This document shows positions 43,711 to 52,580 of a stretch of 64,000 nt of DNA, piece after piece. A program made the position numbers and the translations under genes. The stretch is from UBA1351 sp963677625. GTDB lineage: Bacteria > Bacillota > Clostridia > Lachnospirales > Vallitaleaceae. The notes beneath the pieces were generated by a model, which did no database searches, was not told the DNA's origin, and worked only from the letters and a program-made list of their open reading frames with translations. Numbering within the stretch: the stretch's first letter is position 1; each line of letters begins with the position of its first letter. The stretch lies in the NCBI GenBank assembly GCA_963677625.2, contig CAXXSW010000009.1, positions 62,001-126,000 of the forward strand, read 5' to 3'.

Positions 43711-44766
43711 CTATCTTTTCATTCCGCATGAGTCACGAATAATCAGCTCTGTATCTAGTTTTAACTCCACTTTCTCTATAGGTTCATCTTTGATAAGTTT
43801 CATTAACATCTTAGCTGACTCAACACCTAAATTATATACTGGAACGTGCATAGTCGTTAGACCAGGATCAGAAATCCGTGCAATTTCATAATCATTATAT
43901 CCAACAACCGCTATATCTTGTGGTACTCTTAAGCCCAATTCTTTGATCCCTTGAATGGCGGCAATAGCTTTCAAATCATCCTTTGCAAAAATCGCATTCA
44001 CTTCTGGTCTCTTCCTAATTAAGTCCATAACTGCCCGTCGGGAGTCCTGAAGAGAATAGCCCACATTCATCTCAAGTTCAGGGTCGAAATTCAATCCATT
44101 AACAACTAAGGCTCTTCGGTAACCATCATATCGATCCATGTTTACCACGTAGTCTTTCGGTTCATTCAAAATCGCAATTTTATCATATCCCTGCTTAGCT
44201 AGATGGTCGACAATTTCAAAACTTCCCTGTCGGTTGTCCGTATCAACAGAATGGAGTTCACGTTCACAACTGATACCCTCCACTCTTCCTAAAACGACGA
44301 AGGGATAAGAGGTGTTTGACAATTCTTGAATCAACATATCATAGTGACGTGTTGATAAGGTGATAACACCACGAATCATTCCACTTGCCAGTGCTGAAAG
44401 AACTTTGTCTCGCTCAACTTCAATATCATTATACATCATGAGCTGCATATTATAGCCATACTCTTCAAGGACATGCCCAATACCCATTAGGACTTGGGAG
44501 AAAAAGGGATTTTGAAATGCTTTATCCGCGGATCTTGTAAAGACAACACCTATATTTTCCAAAGAACCGGAGCCTAATCTCGATGCTGCTGCATTTGGAG
44601 TATAATTCAACTTTTTAATAGCTGCAGTAACTTTTTTCTCAGTTTCTGGCGTCACATTACTATAGTTACGAATGACACGAGACACCGTTGATACAGAACA
44701 TCCAGCTTCCTTTGCCACATCGTGAATAGAAACACTCGTGCTCTTTCTTAACTTGTCTTTCAACAT
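43711..44766 (-). CDS. LacI-family regulator of the glucosylglycerate locus
   Basis: The start at 44766 has AGGAGG 5 nt upstream (a GTG 6 bp earlier lies inside that site). The 351-residue product begins MLKDKLRKSTSVSIHDVAKE, then helix-turn-helix AGCSVSTVSRVIRNYSNVTP and hinge LNYTPNAAASRLGSGSLENI, and a sugar-sensing domain (NPFFSQVLMGIGHVLEEYGY, SFEIVDHLAKQGYDKIAILN, NAIFAKDDLKAIAAIQGIKE, IAVVGYNDYEIARISDPGLT). It is encoded inside the cluster, next to glycerate kinase and the transporter ATPase. The three A5CGT5-type operators at 49211, 49333 and 52376 are its likely targets. Confidence 0.94.
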   Translation of the reverse strand: MLKDKLRKSTSVSIHDVAKEAGCSVSTVSRVIRNYSNVTPETEKKVTAAIKKLNYTPNAAASRLGSGSLENIGVVFTRSADKAFQNPFFSQVLMGIGHVLEEYGYNMQLMMYNDIEVERDKVLSALASGMIRGVITLSTRHYDMLIQELSNTSYPFVVLGRVEGISCERELHSVDTDNRQGSFEIVDHLAKQGYDKIAILNEPKDYVVNMDRYDGYRRALVVNGLNFDPELEMNVGYSLQDSRRAVMDLIRKRPEVNAIFAKDDLKAIAAIQGIKELGLRVPQDIAVVGYNDYEIARISDPGLTTMHVPVYNLGVESAKMLMKLIKDEPIEKVELKLDTELIIRDSCGMKR

Positions 44767-44838
44767 CTTCACCTCCTTGCCGTAAATATCTTTAATAAAT
44801 ATAGCATAATTTCAGCAAATTATGTTAAGTGATTTTCT

Positions 44839-45918
44839 TCATCGTATTCTTTGCTCTGTGTTTGGATCAAAAAACAAAACATTTTCATTGAATTGAATAT
44901 GTATCACTTCACCTGCTTTTAAATCAAATCGATCGGATACAATTTTAACTTCTTCTCCTGAAATATTAGTAATAATTATAACATGGGAACCTTGAGGTTC
45001 AATAATTAAAGCTTTTGTTTCTATAATTCCCTCTTCACCAATACTAATATTCTCTGGGCGAACAGATAAAACTACTTTCTGTCCTATATAATTCTTCAAT
45101 AATGTTTGCTTTTCAGCCCCATCATACCTATACTCAAACTCAGGATGAACCAACCAAACTTCTCCATCTTTTTCCTTGATTTCAACATGAAAGAAGTTGG
45201 ATGGTGGTGATCCGATAAATTTAGCAATAAACATGGTCTCACTATCATGATAAATTTCTTGTGGTGATCCGATTTGTTCTATAACTCCATGATTCATTAC
45301 CACAATACGGTCTGCTAGACTTAAAGCTTCTGCTTGGTCATGGGTTACAAAAATCGATGTCGACTTCACCTCTTGATGAATACGCTTTAAATCTGTTCGC
45401 ATGGCAACCCTTAATTTTGCATCCAAGTTGGATAAGGGTTCATCCATTAAGAACAACTTAGGTTTAACTGCAATTGCTCTAGCAACAGCAACCCTCTGTC
45501 TTTGTCCTCCTGAAAGCTGGCTTGGATAACGATCTAGATATTGAGTAATATCAGCTGTTTTTGCCACCTCTTGAACAATGACATCTATTTCTTTTTTATT
45601 CATCTTTTTTAGTTTTAAGGCATAAGCTACATTATCATATACTGTCATATGAGGCCAAACTGCATAGCTTTGAAAAATCATTGAAACACCACGATCTTTT
45701 GGTTCCAAATTCACAATCGACCGTCCTTCAAGCTTAATATCACCGTCTGTAACAGATTCCAAACCGGCAATCATACGAAGGGTTGTTGTTTTACCACAAC
45801 CACTCGGGCCAAGAAATGCAACAAATTCACCATCTTCAATTTCAAGATTAAATGATTCTACCGCTGTCACGCTTTTATTATATACTTTTTTTACATTCTC
45901 TAAAGTCAAATAAGACAT
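44839..45918 (-). CDS. Carbohydrate ABC transporter ATPase, MsmX/UgpC type
   Basis: 359 residues. Walker A GPSGCGKTT (about residues 37-45), Q-loop MIFQSYAVWPHMTVYDNV, signature LSGGQRQRVAVARAIAVKP, Walker B LFLMDEPLSNLDAKLR and switch VTHDQ are all present, followed by the OB-like regulatory domain (VVLSVRPENISIGEEGIIET). It is a single-domain CUT1 ATPase working as a dimer. It should energise the two permeases encoded upstream. Because the alpha-glucoside transporter at 23.9-27 kb lacks an ATPase gene, this protein or a homologue may serve both. Confidence 0.94.
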   Translation of the reverse strand: MSYLTLENVKKVYNKSVTAVESFNLEIEDGEFVAFLGPSGCGKTTTLRMIAGLESVTDGDIKLEGRSIVNLEPKDRGVSMIFQSYAVWPHMTVYDNVAYALKLKKMNKKEIDVIVQEVAKTADITQYLDRYPSQLSGGQRQRVAVARAIAVKPKLFLMDEPLSNLDAKLRVAMRTDLKRIHQEVKSTSIFVTHDQAEALSLADRIVVMNHGVIEQIGSPQEIYHDSETMFIAKFIGSPPSNFFHVEIKEKDGEVWLVHPEFEYRYDGAEKQTLLKNYIGQKVVLSVRPENISIGEEGIIETKALIIEPQGSHVIIITNISGEEVKIVSDRFDLKAGEVIHIQFNENVLFFDPNTEQRIR

Positions 45919-45933
45919 GGACTACCTACCTTT

Positions 45934-46962
45934 CTATCCCCACAGTTGAGTGATATAATTTTTAAGCAAAAAAGTAAATGCCAGTGCTGGTATAATCAAA
46001 ACGATGGCCCCAGATGCTGCGTAATGAATCGAAGAAGAACCACCTATAGACTTATAGATCAACAAGGCCAATGTTTCATTTTTATTTGTTAGCAGCAAGG
46101 AAACAGCCGTATCATTCCACGCTGTAATAAATGCATACATACTCGAAGCTGCAAAAGCCGGAAGAACCAATGGGAATGTAATCTTTCGAAAAGTTTGACC
46201 TTTTGTCGCACCAAAGACCATACTAGCTTCTTCAAATTCTTTGTTAACACCCATAAAAATTCCACGAGTGATTGCTGCTGTTAAGCCAATATTGGGAATC
46301 GAATACACGATAGCCAATCCCAGCATACTGTCATATAATCCATATCGTACCAGTAGCACTGCCATTGGAACAGAAATTGAAACCATAGGGAACATCCTTA
46401 CAATAAGGCTCCCCAAACTGATATTTTCTTTACCACGAATATTGGTTCGAGCCAAGGCATATCCCACAGCTCCACCTATACTCATAGAAATAAAAATCGT
46501 AATTATAGCAGCTTTTATACTATTCATTAAAGCCTTATCTGCTCCTCCAAACACCGTAAAAAACTTGATGAAATTGTTAAAAAAGCTTTTACGATATGAA
46601 AATTCTACCCTTTCACCCATAGTCTTTGCCTTAGAAAAATCCTCTTCAATTTTCCCTTCATCTACATAGACATTGAGTTGAGTCTCTAAATAAGATTTCA
46701 TCCGATCGAACTTAGAACTCATATATAATTCTTCATATTCTCCTTCATTGTTTTTTCTTTGCAAAATATAATAGCTATTTTCATCATCCCAAGTCACAGC
46801 AAGTTCATGGGAAAAAGAAGGTAATATTTTTTTTGGGTAGTCATTAATTTCAACTGCACTGGAAAAAGAAATCGTAACCAAATAAGAAAGCGGTACAAGC
46901 ACCATCATCGATATAAACACGATAATCAGATAAAATAAAGTTCGTTTCCAAATACTATTCAT
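45934..46962 (-). CDS. Carbohydrate ABC permease, MalG type with a long extracytoplasmic insertion
   Basis: 342 residues, about 65 longer than a usual MalG-type permease. The extra length is an insertion of about 85 residues (roughly 35-125) after the first helix, mainly hydrophilic (ELAVTWDDENSYYILQRKNN, then NVYVDEGKIEEDFSKAKTMG). The remainder is standard: SIKAAIITIFISMSIGGAVG, EAA loop FEEASMVFGATKGQTFRKIT, FPLVLPAFAASSM. It pairs with the permease at 46965. The insertion could contact the substrate-binding lipoprotein, as the MalF P2 loop does. That role is inferred. Confidence 0.9.
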   Translation of the reverse strand: MNSIWKRTLFYLIIVFISMMVLVPLSYLVTISFSSAVEINDYPKKILPSFSHELAVTWDDENSYYILQRKNNEGEYEELYMSSKFDRMKSYLETQLNVYVDEGKIEEDFSKAKTMGERVEFSYRKSFFNNFIKFFTVFGGADKALMNSIKAAIITIFISMSIGGAVGYALARTNIRGKENISLGSLIVRMFPMVSISVPMAVLLVRYGLYDSMLGLAIVYSIPNIGLTAAITRGIFMGVNKEFEEASMVFGATKGQTFRKITFPLVLPAFAASSMYAFITAWNDTAVSLLLTNKNETLALLIYKSIGGSSSIHYAASGAIVLIIPALAFTFLLKNYITQLWG

Positions 46963-46964
46963 CC

Positions 46965-47885
46965 TTACACCCCTCTCCTCTTTTTATCCTTTGATAACTT
47001 CACAAATATAAGCGCAACTGAAAAGACAATGAATAATGTAAAGATTGAGTAAGCATTAGCCAGTTTGTAACTATTAACACCTGTCCGAACTTTATCTGTA
47101 TAATATACAATTCTTTCAACTAAGAAGGGTACATTATTAAATCCGAAAATCATTACGGCAATTAGCCAAACCTGTAAGCCGGCAATCAGTCGTAACAAGA
47201 GCGCTGTTACAATAGATGGTTTTATAATCGGTACAACAATGTCTCGAAAAGCCTGAAAACGTGTTGCACCAAAAACTTGTGCTGCTTCTTTATATTCTTC
47301 ATTAAAATTTTGTAATCCTGCCAAAATAATAATCATTACAGAGGGCATAACGGTCCATGTATCAATTAGTATTAACATAAATACAGCCTGTAGACCACTT
47401 ACATTTTTCCATATCATCGGTCCACCGGTAAGATTAAGTCCTTGAATAAGCTCTTGAATTCCTGTCGTCGTTAAAAACGAATTCAACCACCCCGATTCAA
47501 CTAAACCAGTATTCCATAGGATTCCCACAGCAGACTGTGGTAATGCCATGGGAATCAACATGATAAACAGAAAAAATTTATTCCCTTTAAACTTACGATT
47601 TATAAGGACTGCAACCATAAGGGCCAGGAAAAATTGTAGTAGCAAAGAGATTCCGGCAAACACTAAGGTATTCCTTAGTGCTGCCAAAAATAAAACATCC
47701 TCTTGCATTAGCTGAAAATTCAAAAATCCTATATCTCCGGCATTCGATGTGAAACTTTCCTTAATTGATGTCAAAACCGGAAAGAACCAAAAGACTAAAT
47801 AGAACAAAAAGGCCGGTAATAACAATAAATAGGGAGATTTTAATCTATTCTTTTTTACTTTATCCGTCACTTGCATGTCTGACAT
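46965..47885 (-). CDS. Carbohydrate ABC permease, MalF type
   Basis: 306 residues with six hydrophobic segments. Typical blocks: SPYLLLLPAFLFYLVFWFFP, RNTLVFAGISLLLQFFLALM, PMALPQSAVGILWNTGLVES and EAA loop YKEAAQVFGATRFQAFRDIV followed by VPIIKPS. It forms the membrane channel with the MalG-type protein two bases downstream. It follows the binding-protein gene by 31 bp. Confidence 0.93.
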   Translation of the reverse strand: MSDMQVTDKVKKNRLKSPYLLLLPAFLFYLVFWFFPVLTSIKESFTSNAGDIGFLNFQLMQEDVLFLAALRNTLVFAGISLLLQFFLALMVAVLINRKFKGNKFFLFIMLIPMALPQSAVGILWNTGLVESGWLNSFLTTTGIQELIQGLNLTGGPMIWKNVSGLQAVFMLILIDTWTVMPSVMIIILAGLQNFNEEYKEAAQVFGATRFQAFRDIVVPIIKPSIVTALLLRLIAGLQVWLIAVMIFGFNNVPFLVERIVYYTDKVRTGVNSYKLANAYSIFTLFIVFSVALIFVKLSKDKKRRGV

Positions 47886-47916
47886 TTCATCACCTCATTA
47901 CCTGAAAATCGGTTAC

Positions 47917-49158
47917 TTACTCAACCAATAGACCTTCAAGGACAGCTTGTTGTTCATCTAACTTGTCCTGTAAATTATCCAAGGTTATAGATCCATCCAT
48001 AATTCCTGCATAAATACTATCATAACAACCTTTAACATCTGCCCATGAAGTATATGCTGGTATCATTTGTAGTCCTTCAACGTTTGCATTTTTAACTGTC
48101 TCTAACCCTTTTTTAATAACTAAATCTTCTGGGTCATTGCTTAAAACAAGTGTTGCTTCCTCTATTGTTGGGATTGTTCCAAGTGCTGCATGAACAATTT
48201 GCTCTGGAGCTGTCATCCATTGAATGAACTCTTCAGCAAGTTCTTTATTAGGAGCATTTTTTACAACACCTATACCATGTCCACCAATAATTGATCCTGC
48301 TTTTCCAGATGTTCCTTTAGGACCAGGAAAAACTTCATATTTAGCAGGTGACGCACTATAGGCAGTCGCTAAAGGTGCCATTAGTTCAAAAGAAATATAA
48401 ACCGTATCTTCTGCCATCATTGTCGCACTGTCTGATGTTGTAGCACTTTCTGGATGGATATTATCCTTCATAGAAATCACATCTTGCCAAGCTTTTAAAT
48501 TTCCTGCATCATTCATAACCGGGAATTCGCCGCCATTAGACAAGGCCATGCCTCCGATTTGATAAATAAGCATCTTCACTGGTAAGGCTTTCATGTGAAC
48601 TTTGGTTCCACCAATTGCTTCACCCCAAGCTGCAAAATCTTCCCATGTATATTGTCCAGAAAGTATATCTTCTTCTGTAACACCTTCAGGTAATGTTGAA
48701 AAGGCTTCTTTGTTAGCATAAGATAAGTATACATCTGAATTAATTGGGAAGAAATATCTTTTTCCGTCCTTCGTTGTGGAGCCGTCAAAGGTAGTTAAGA
48801 AAGTTCGGTCACTCATCTTACCTTCAAGTTCTGAACTGTCTTCAACATATCCTTCATTAAGATAATCAGCCATGGTTCCAAAATGGGAAATCAATAAATC
48901 AACTGTATAATTTTCCGTTTTTTGCTCAGAATCAATTTTATTAAAAGTATCTTGAGCCTGGGCTAAAGTCTCAAACTTAATCGTTACATTATGTTCTTCT
49001 TCAAAGGCAGCAAAGATTTCTTTTTGGTAAAGTTCCTTTTCTACAACTTCTCGACCAAAGTCACTTAAAATCACAAGCTCCTTAGGCTCTTTACCGCTAC
49101 ATCCTGCAAGCATAACAATCCCCATAACTAAAACAAATAATCCTATAAAACGTTTCAT
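47917..49158 (-). CDS. Substrate-binding lipoprotein of the glucosylglycerate-locus transporter
   Basis: 413 residues. Lipoprotein signal MKRFIGLFVLVMGIVMLAGC, then a type II binding fold (KELVILSDFGREVVEKELYQ, TVDLLISHFGTMADYLNEGY, YFFPINSDVYLSYANKEAFS, GSIIGGHGIGVVKNAPNKEL, EFIQWMTAPEQIVHAALGTI). It would bind the imported solute outside the membrane, probably glucosylglycerate or a related glycoside given the enzymes nearby. It is the first gene of the transport operon and is preceded by GGAGGAACGA and a promoter whose spacer is itself an operator. Confidence 0.92.
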   Translation of the reverse strand: MKRFIGLFVLVMGIVMLAGCSGKEPKELVILSDFGREVVEKELYQKEIFAAFEEEHNVTIKFETLAQAQDTFNKIDSEQKTENYTVDLLISHFGTMADYLNEGYVEDSSELEGKMSDRTFLTTFDGSTTKDGKRYFFPINSDVYLSYANKEAFSTLPEGVTEEDILSGQYTWEDFAAWGEAIGGTKVHMKALPVKMLIYQIGGMALSNGGEFPVMNDAGNLKAWQDVISMKDNIHPESATTSDSATMMAEDTVYISFELMAPLATAYSASPAKYEVFPGPKGTSGKAGSIIGGHGIGVVKNAPNKELAEEFIQWMTAPEQIVHAALGTIPTIEEATLVLSNDPEDLVIKKGLETVKNANVEGLQMIPAYTSWADVKGCYDSIYAGIMDGSITLDNLQDKLDEQQAVLEGLLVE

Positions 49159-49200
49159 TCATCGTTCCTCCTTTTATTTTCACTAAGTAACTGTAAATTC

Positions 49201-49229
49201 ATTGTATCACTGTAAAAACGTTTTTTCAA
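49201..49229 (-). promoter_or_regulatory. Promoter of the transporter operon
   Basis: On the minus strand TTGAAA (49229-49224) and TACAAT (49206-49201) are separated by 17 bp. The spacer holds an AAAACGTTTT operator core, so repressor binding would block polymerase directly. Confidence 0.75.
49211..49229. promoter_or_regulatory. LacI-type operator O1
   Basis: TGTAAAAACGTTTTTTCAA: core AAAAACGTTTTT with central CG. It lies between the -10 and -35 boxes of the transporter promoter. Confidence 0.8.
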
Positions 49230-49332
49230 CCTATTTTTGTGATTTATGCACAAACTATTGGTATTTAACAAACTTTGCTTCGACTTTTTGTATAGTATTT
49301 ATATCATATTTTCTGCATCAAGACTGTAGTCA

Positions 49333-49348
49333 GAAAACGTTTTTACAT
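49333..49348. promoter_or_regulatory. LacI-type operator O2
   Basis: AGAAAACGTTTTTACA, matching O1 in the core. It is about 120 bp upstream of O1 and overlaps the stop codon of the phosphorylase gene. The spacing of about 11-12 helical turns would allow a repression loop. Confidence 0.72.
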
Positions 49349-50995
49349 TTCTTTAATCCACGCCATATCATATGCTTCCAGTTGACCTTCTCCCTCAATC
49401 TCCTCATTAGATATTAAATTCCGTCCATAGGCCTGATAAGGAACAGACTCATTTGATATATTAATAATTGCCAATATAGCTTCTTTTTTCTCAGGATCAA
49501 GCCTTCGAACAATCAAGAGACGGGGATCTCCTTCAATGACTTCCTGATACCCATGTGGATGAAAAGCTATTTCTTTTTTTCTTATACGTAAAAGTTCCAA
49601 GTTTTTTTCGAAAACCTTTTTTCGCCGTCCATCTTGTGCTAGCTCATTCTTCCACTGAGTATATGACAACTTTTCCCTATTTATACGGCGGTTAATTCCC
49701 GAACTTTCTACACCTTTTTGATCATTACCTGAACCCAACAAGCTATGGATATATATACCAGGAACTCCAATAAAGGAATATAAGATTCCCGTTGCTGCCA
49801 TAAATTTTTTAATTAAGGTCTCCTCATCAACCTCATTCACTCCCAAGGCATCCATATAATTAATATTTAATTCATAGGGGCTTTGCGTCCCATCTCCATT
49901 GTTCTTATAGCTAATTCGCCCACCATTTAATCGAACTTTCTCCACAATACGATTTACCTCATCAGCTGATAAAAGTTGCTCTACCGGGCGCACTCCAATT
50001 CCGTCGTGAGAAGCCAAAAAATTAAAAAATGATGTTTCATCACTTATACGTTCCAAACCTTTAGCCCAACTTGTTATACGACGACTGTCTCCTGATATAA
50101 GGGTATGAAGCGTTAATGGTGGCAAAGGAAACTGATAAACCATATGAGCCTCATTATGTCCATCTCCAAAATAGCTAACATTTTCGTGATGAGGAACATT
50201 GGTTTCTGTAACAATAACAATTTCCGGATTCACCTTCAGAAGTATTTCACGAATTAAGCCCACGAGAATATGTGTTTTTTCATGATGAATACATGGGGTT
50301 CCTAACTCTTTCCATGCAAAGCCTATAGCATCCAATCGTAAAAAACGGGCCCCCTCTTTTACATACTTCATCAAAGCCTTTAACACATATAATAGGACTT
50401 GAGGATTTTTATAATTCAAATCAATTTGATCGTCGCTAAAGGTCGTCCAAATATACTTCTTTTCCCCATTAACTTCAAAGGGGGATAACAAAGGCAAGGC
50501 TCTTGGGCGAACAACTTCCGAATAGTCTGCACTTGGATCGCATTCAATAAAAAAATCCTGAAATGCTTCTTCGCCTCTAAGATAACCTTGAAAACAAGCA
50601 CTTTCTTTTGAAATATGATTAATCACACCATCAATCATTACATCATGTTTGAGTGAAATAGCTTTGATATCAGCCCAGTCTCCCAATAACTCATCAACAG
50701 CTTGGTAATCAATGACACTAAAGCCATCATCCGATGAATAAGGATAAAAGGGTAGTATATGAACGCTTTGAATGGCATCACCAACCTCCTCGTCCATAAA
50801 TCTTTTTAAAGTCGCCAAAGGTTTTTCTCCCTCTGCAAGCAAAGAATCTCCATAAGTAATCAAAATACTGTCTTTTTCCGTCAATCCCACTCTCTTCTTA
50901 TCACTTTTAAAAGAAAAGTCTTCAATTAGGTCCAAGATTGCCTTTTCAATATTTGCAGCCTTGTCTCCATATAGGCGTTCAAGTTTATCAAACAT
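49343..50995 (-). CDS. GH13_18 phosphorylase, probable glucosylglycerate phosphorylase
   Basis: 550 residues, of sucrose-phosphorylase family size and without signal peptide. Landmarks: SVHILPFYPYSSDDGFSVID, INHIS, nucleophile Asp222 in RFLRLDAIGFAWKE, acid/base Glu264 in VTETNVPH, and Asp331 in LASHDGIG. GH13_18 includes sucrose, sucrose-6-phosphate and glucosylglycerate phosphorylases. The adjacent glycerate kinase and the SGINRRINREKL loop favour the last: glucosylglycerate plus phosphate gives glucose 1-phosphate and glycerate. That assignment rests on context and is not proven. It follows the GT4 gene by 12 bp in the same transcript. Confidence 0.82.
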   Translation of the reverse strand: MFDKLERLYGDKAANIEKAILDLIEDFSFKSDKKRVGLTEKDSILITYGDSLLAEGEKPLATLKRFMDEEVGDAIQSVHILPFYPYSSDDGFSVIDYQAVDELLGDWADIKAISLKHDVMIDGVINHISKESACFQGYLRGEEAFQDFFIECDPSADYSEVVRPRALPLLSPFEVNGEKKYIWTTFSDDQIDLNYKNPQVLLYVLKALMKYVKEGARFLRLDAIGFAWKELGTPCIHHEKTHILVGLIREILLKVNPEIVIVTETNVPHHENVSYFGDGHNEAHMVYQFPLPPLTLHTLISGDSRRITSWAKGLERISDETSFFNFLASHDGIGVRPVEQLLSADEVNRIVEKVRLNGGRISYKNNGDGTQSPYELNINYMDALGVNEVDEETLIKKFMAATGILYSFIGVPGIYIHSLLGSGNDQKGVESSGINRRINREKLSYTQWKNELAQDGRRKKVFEKNLELLRIRKKEIAFHPHGYQEVIEGDPRLLIVRRLDPEKKEAILAIINISNESVPYQAYGRNLISNEEIEGEGQLEAYDMAWIKEM

Positions 50996-51007
50996 ATTTT
51001 CCTCCTT

Positions 51008-52357
51008 CTATATCAATGTCTCCAATTTTTTTCTTAATGTCTTATATGAAAAGTTCTCCAAGCAAATATGAAAATTATTTTTTATATGTTTTTGATATAC
51101 CTGCTCATCCAATAACATTTTAAAAATATCTTCAACACTAGCTTCAACAACGGAATCCTCAATTTTAGCTAAACCATCTTTTATATAGTGGTGACTTCCT
51201 AGGTGAACAAGTGAAAATCCAAGATGGCTTAAATCAGTACAATAAACAGGATATTCATATACAACAATAGGTTTTTCTTCATAAACAGCCTCTAGAAATT
51301 GATTACCAAAACCCTCTAATAAGCTTGGATAAGACACAATATCTGCCAAAAGGTAAACATCCATAAAAGGGTATAGTCCTGTTTTCTCTTCTGCTACAAT
51401 TGCTTGATGGGTAAAACGTTGGCTTATATCTTTTACCTTTACCTTTTTACTTGCCGCATATGACATCAAACGATTGTAATAGGTTGAATCTTCATTCTGC
51501 CCTGCCAATATAAGGACAGCTTCTGTGTTTTCATCAATAATTCTTCCATCATATAGCCTCTTTCCCCTTACCCTATTTAGCTCATGATTAAAGTTTTCAA
51601 TGACATCGATAATGAGTTCAATACCCTTCCTAGGAACAACTCGCGTCGCCTGTAAAAATATGATTTCATTATCACTTATACCTACTTGTCTTCTAAATGC
51701 TTTACTATCCTTTTGGTAATGAATTGCTTTTTTCTCAAAGTTTAATACATTGGGTACAATTATCGACTCAAAGCCCCTCTTTTTCAATTCCTCTTGCGCT
51801 ATAGTGTTAATAACAACATGCTTTGCTTGATTTATACGAGGAGGAAAGTTGTCCTCCAGAAGTTCTCTCACCCAGGAATACTTTGGGTTTGAGTACAATT
51901 CACGCTCCCAATGAAAATCGTGATGATGACTAATCAGTTCTATCCCTGTCTCTTCTACCGCTTCAATCAAACCAAGTCCAGCGGCTATATTCCACCCAAG
52001 GGAAAGGACATTATTTACAATAAGTATATCAATCTGGTGATGATCTATTACTTGAGTCAGATCATTTTTAATTACCTCTTGGTATGATGCCAAACGCTCT
52101 CTAACTTCTTCTTCATTTACATGATGTATGTTCTTTTTATAGATAACATCCACTAACCATTCATTATCTGGATGTTTATAATGTAATGCCTCCACCTGAA
52201 CATAGTCTGTAATATTCCCTCCTGATCCGGCAATATATTTGACTTCGTGGCCCATTTGCTCTAGCACGATTTTCCACTTATCCATTTCTAATGAGACCCC
52301 ATCTGTTTCCCCAACACGAAAATGCAGCATCCCAATGACTTTCTTTCCATTCTTCAT
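51008..52357 (-). CDS. GT4 glycosyltransferase, candidate mannosylglucosylglycerate synthase-like
   Basis: The ATG at 52357 (MKNGKKVIGMLHFRVGETDG) is 11 nt after AGGAG; a TTG directly before it is 8 nt away and is also possible. The 449-residue product has two Rossmann halves. The first holds TDGVSLEMDKWKIVLEQMGH and DHHQIDILIVNNVLSLGWNI; the second holds LQATRVVPRKGIELIIDVIE, RLMSYAASKKVKVKDI, and the nucleotide-sugar motif SLLEGFGNQFLEAVYEEKPI (E-x7-E). That pattern is GT4. The TDGVSLEMDKW start recalls the mannosylglucosylglycerate synthase described in Petrotoga, as far as memory allows. It shares a promoter and operator with the phosphorylase, an odd pairing of synthesis and breakdown. 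Confidence 0.78.
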   Translation of the reverse strand: MKNGKKVIGMLHFRVGETDGVSLEMDKWKIVLEQMGHEVKYIAGSGGNITDYVQVEALHYKHPDNEWLVDVIYKKNIHHVNEEEVRERLASYQEVIKNDLTQVIDHHQIDILIVNNVLSLGWNIAAGLGLIEAVEETGIELISHHHDFHWERELYSNPKYSWVRELLEDNFPPRINQAKHVVINTIAQEELKKRGFESIIVPNVLNFEKKAIHYQKDSKAFRRQVGISDNEIIFLQATRVVPRKGIELIIDVIENFNHELNRVRGKRLYDGRIIDENTEAVLILAGQNEDSTYYNRLMSYAASKKVKVKDISQRFTHQAIVAEEKTGLYPFMDVYLLADIVSYPSLLEGFGNQFLEAVYEEKPIVVYEYPVYCTDLSHLGFSLVHLGSHHYIKDGLAKIEDSVVEASVEDIFKMLLDEQVYQKHIKNNFHICLENFSYKTLRKKLETLI

Positions 52358-52375
52358 CAAAAAAGCTTCTCCTTT

Positions 52376-52393
52376 CATAAAAACGTTTTTATG
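52376..52393. promoter_or_regulatory. LacI-type operator O3, perfect 18-bp palindrome
   Basis: CATAAAAACGTTTTTATG is a perfect palindrome centred on CG. It lies just downstream of the -10 box of the GT4-phosphorylase promoter and about 20 bp before the start codon. Confidence 0.85.
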
Positions 52394-52402
52394 AGTACTT
52401 TC

Positions 52403-52430
52403 ATTATATCAAACCCTTTTTAATTGTCAA
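52403..52430 (-). promoter_or_regulatory. Sigma-A promoter of the GT4-phosphorylase operon
   Basis: On the minus strand a perfect TTGACA (52430-52425) and perfect TATAAT (52408-52403) are spaced 16 bp. A strong promoter directly followed by O3. Confidence 0.85.
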
Positions 52431-52490
52431 TGTGAATTTCCCGGTTATACCTATATCACCGACTTCATCTTGCTACTAAGAGAACACTCA

Positions 52491-52580
52491 GAACAAAGAG
52501 GATGTTTTACATCCTCGGTTTTGCCGAAGGCAAATTGTTCCAACTGCCGACGGAAAGTCCTATGGAGGACTTTCCTAGTA
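52491..52580. repeat. Structured intergenic repeat, module 2, copy C
   Basis: Matches 30570-30661 almost base for base (one G/C change in CCGAAGGSAAATTG and a small change at the end). Same three hairpins. It lies in the 400-bp gap between the GT4 promoter and the APC permease; the order here is module 2 then module 1. Confidence 0.8.

Noticed and set aside
46241..46669. 142-codon plus-strand frame
   Set aside because: Antisense shadow of the MalG-type permease.
49211..49229. CcpA cre site
   Set aside because: The A5CGT5 core recurs only at this locus in the window and the spacing differs from the 14-bp cre consensus, so the local LacI regulator is the simpler explanation.
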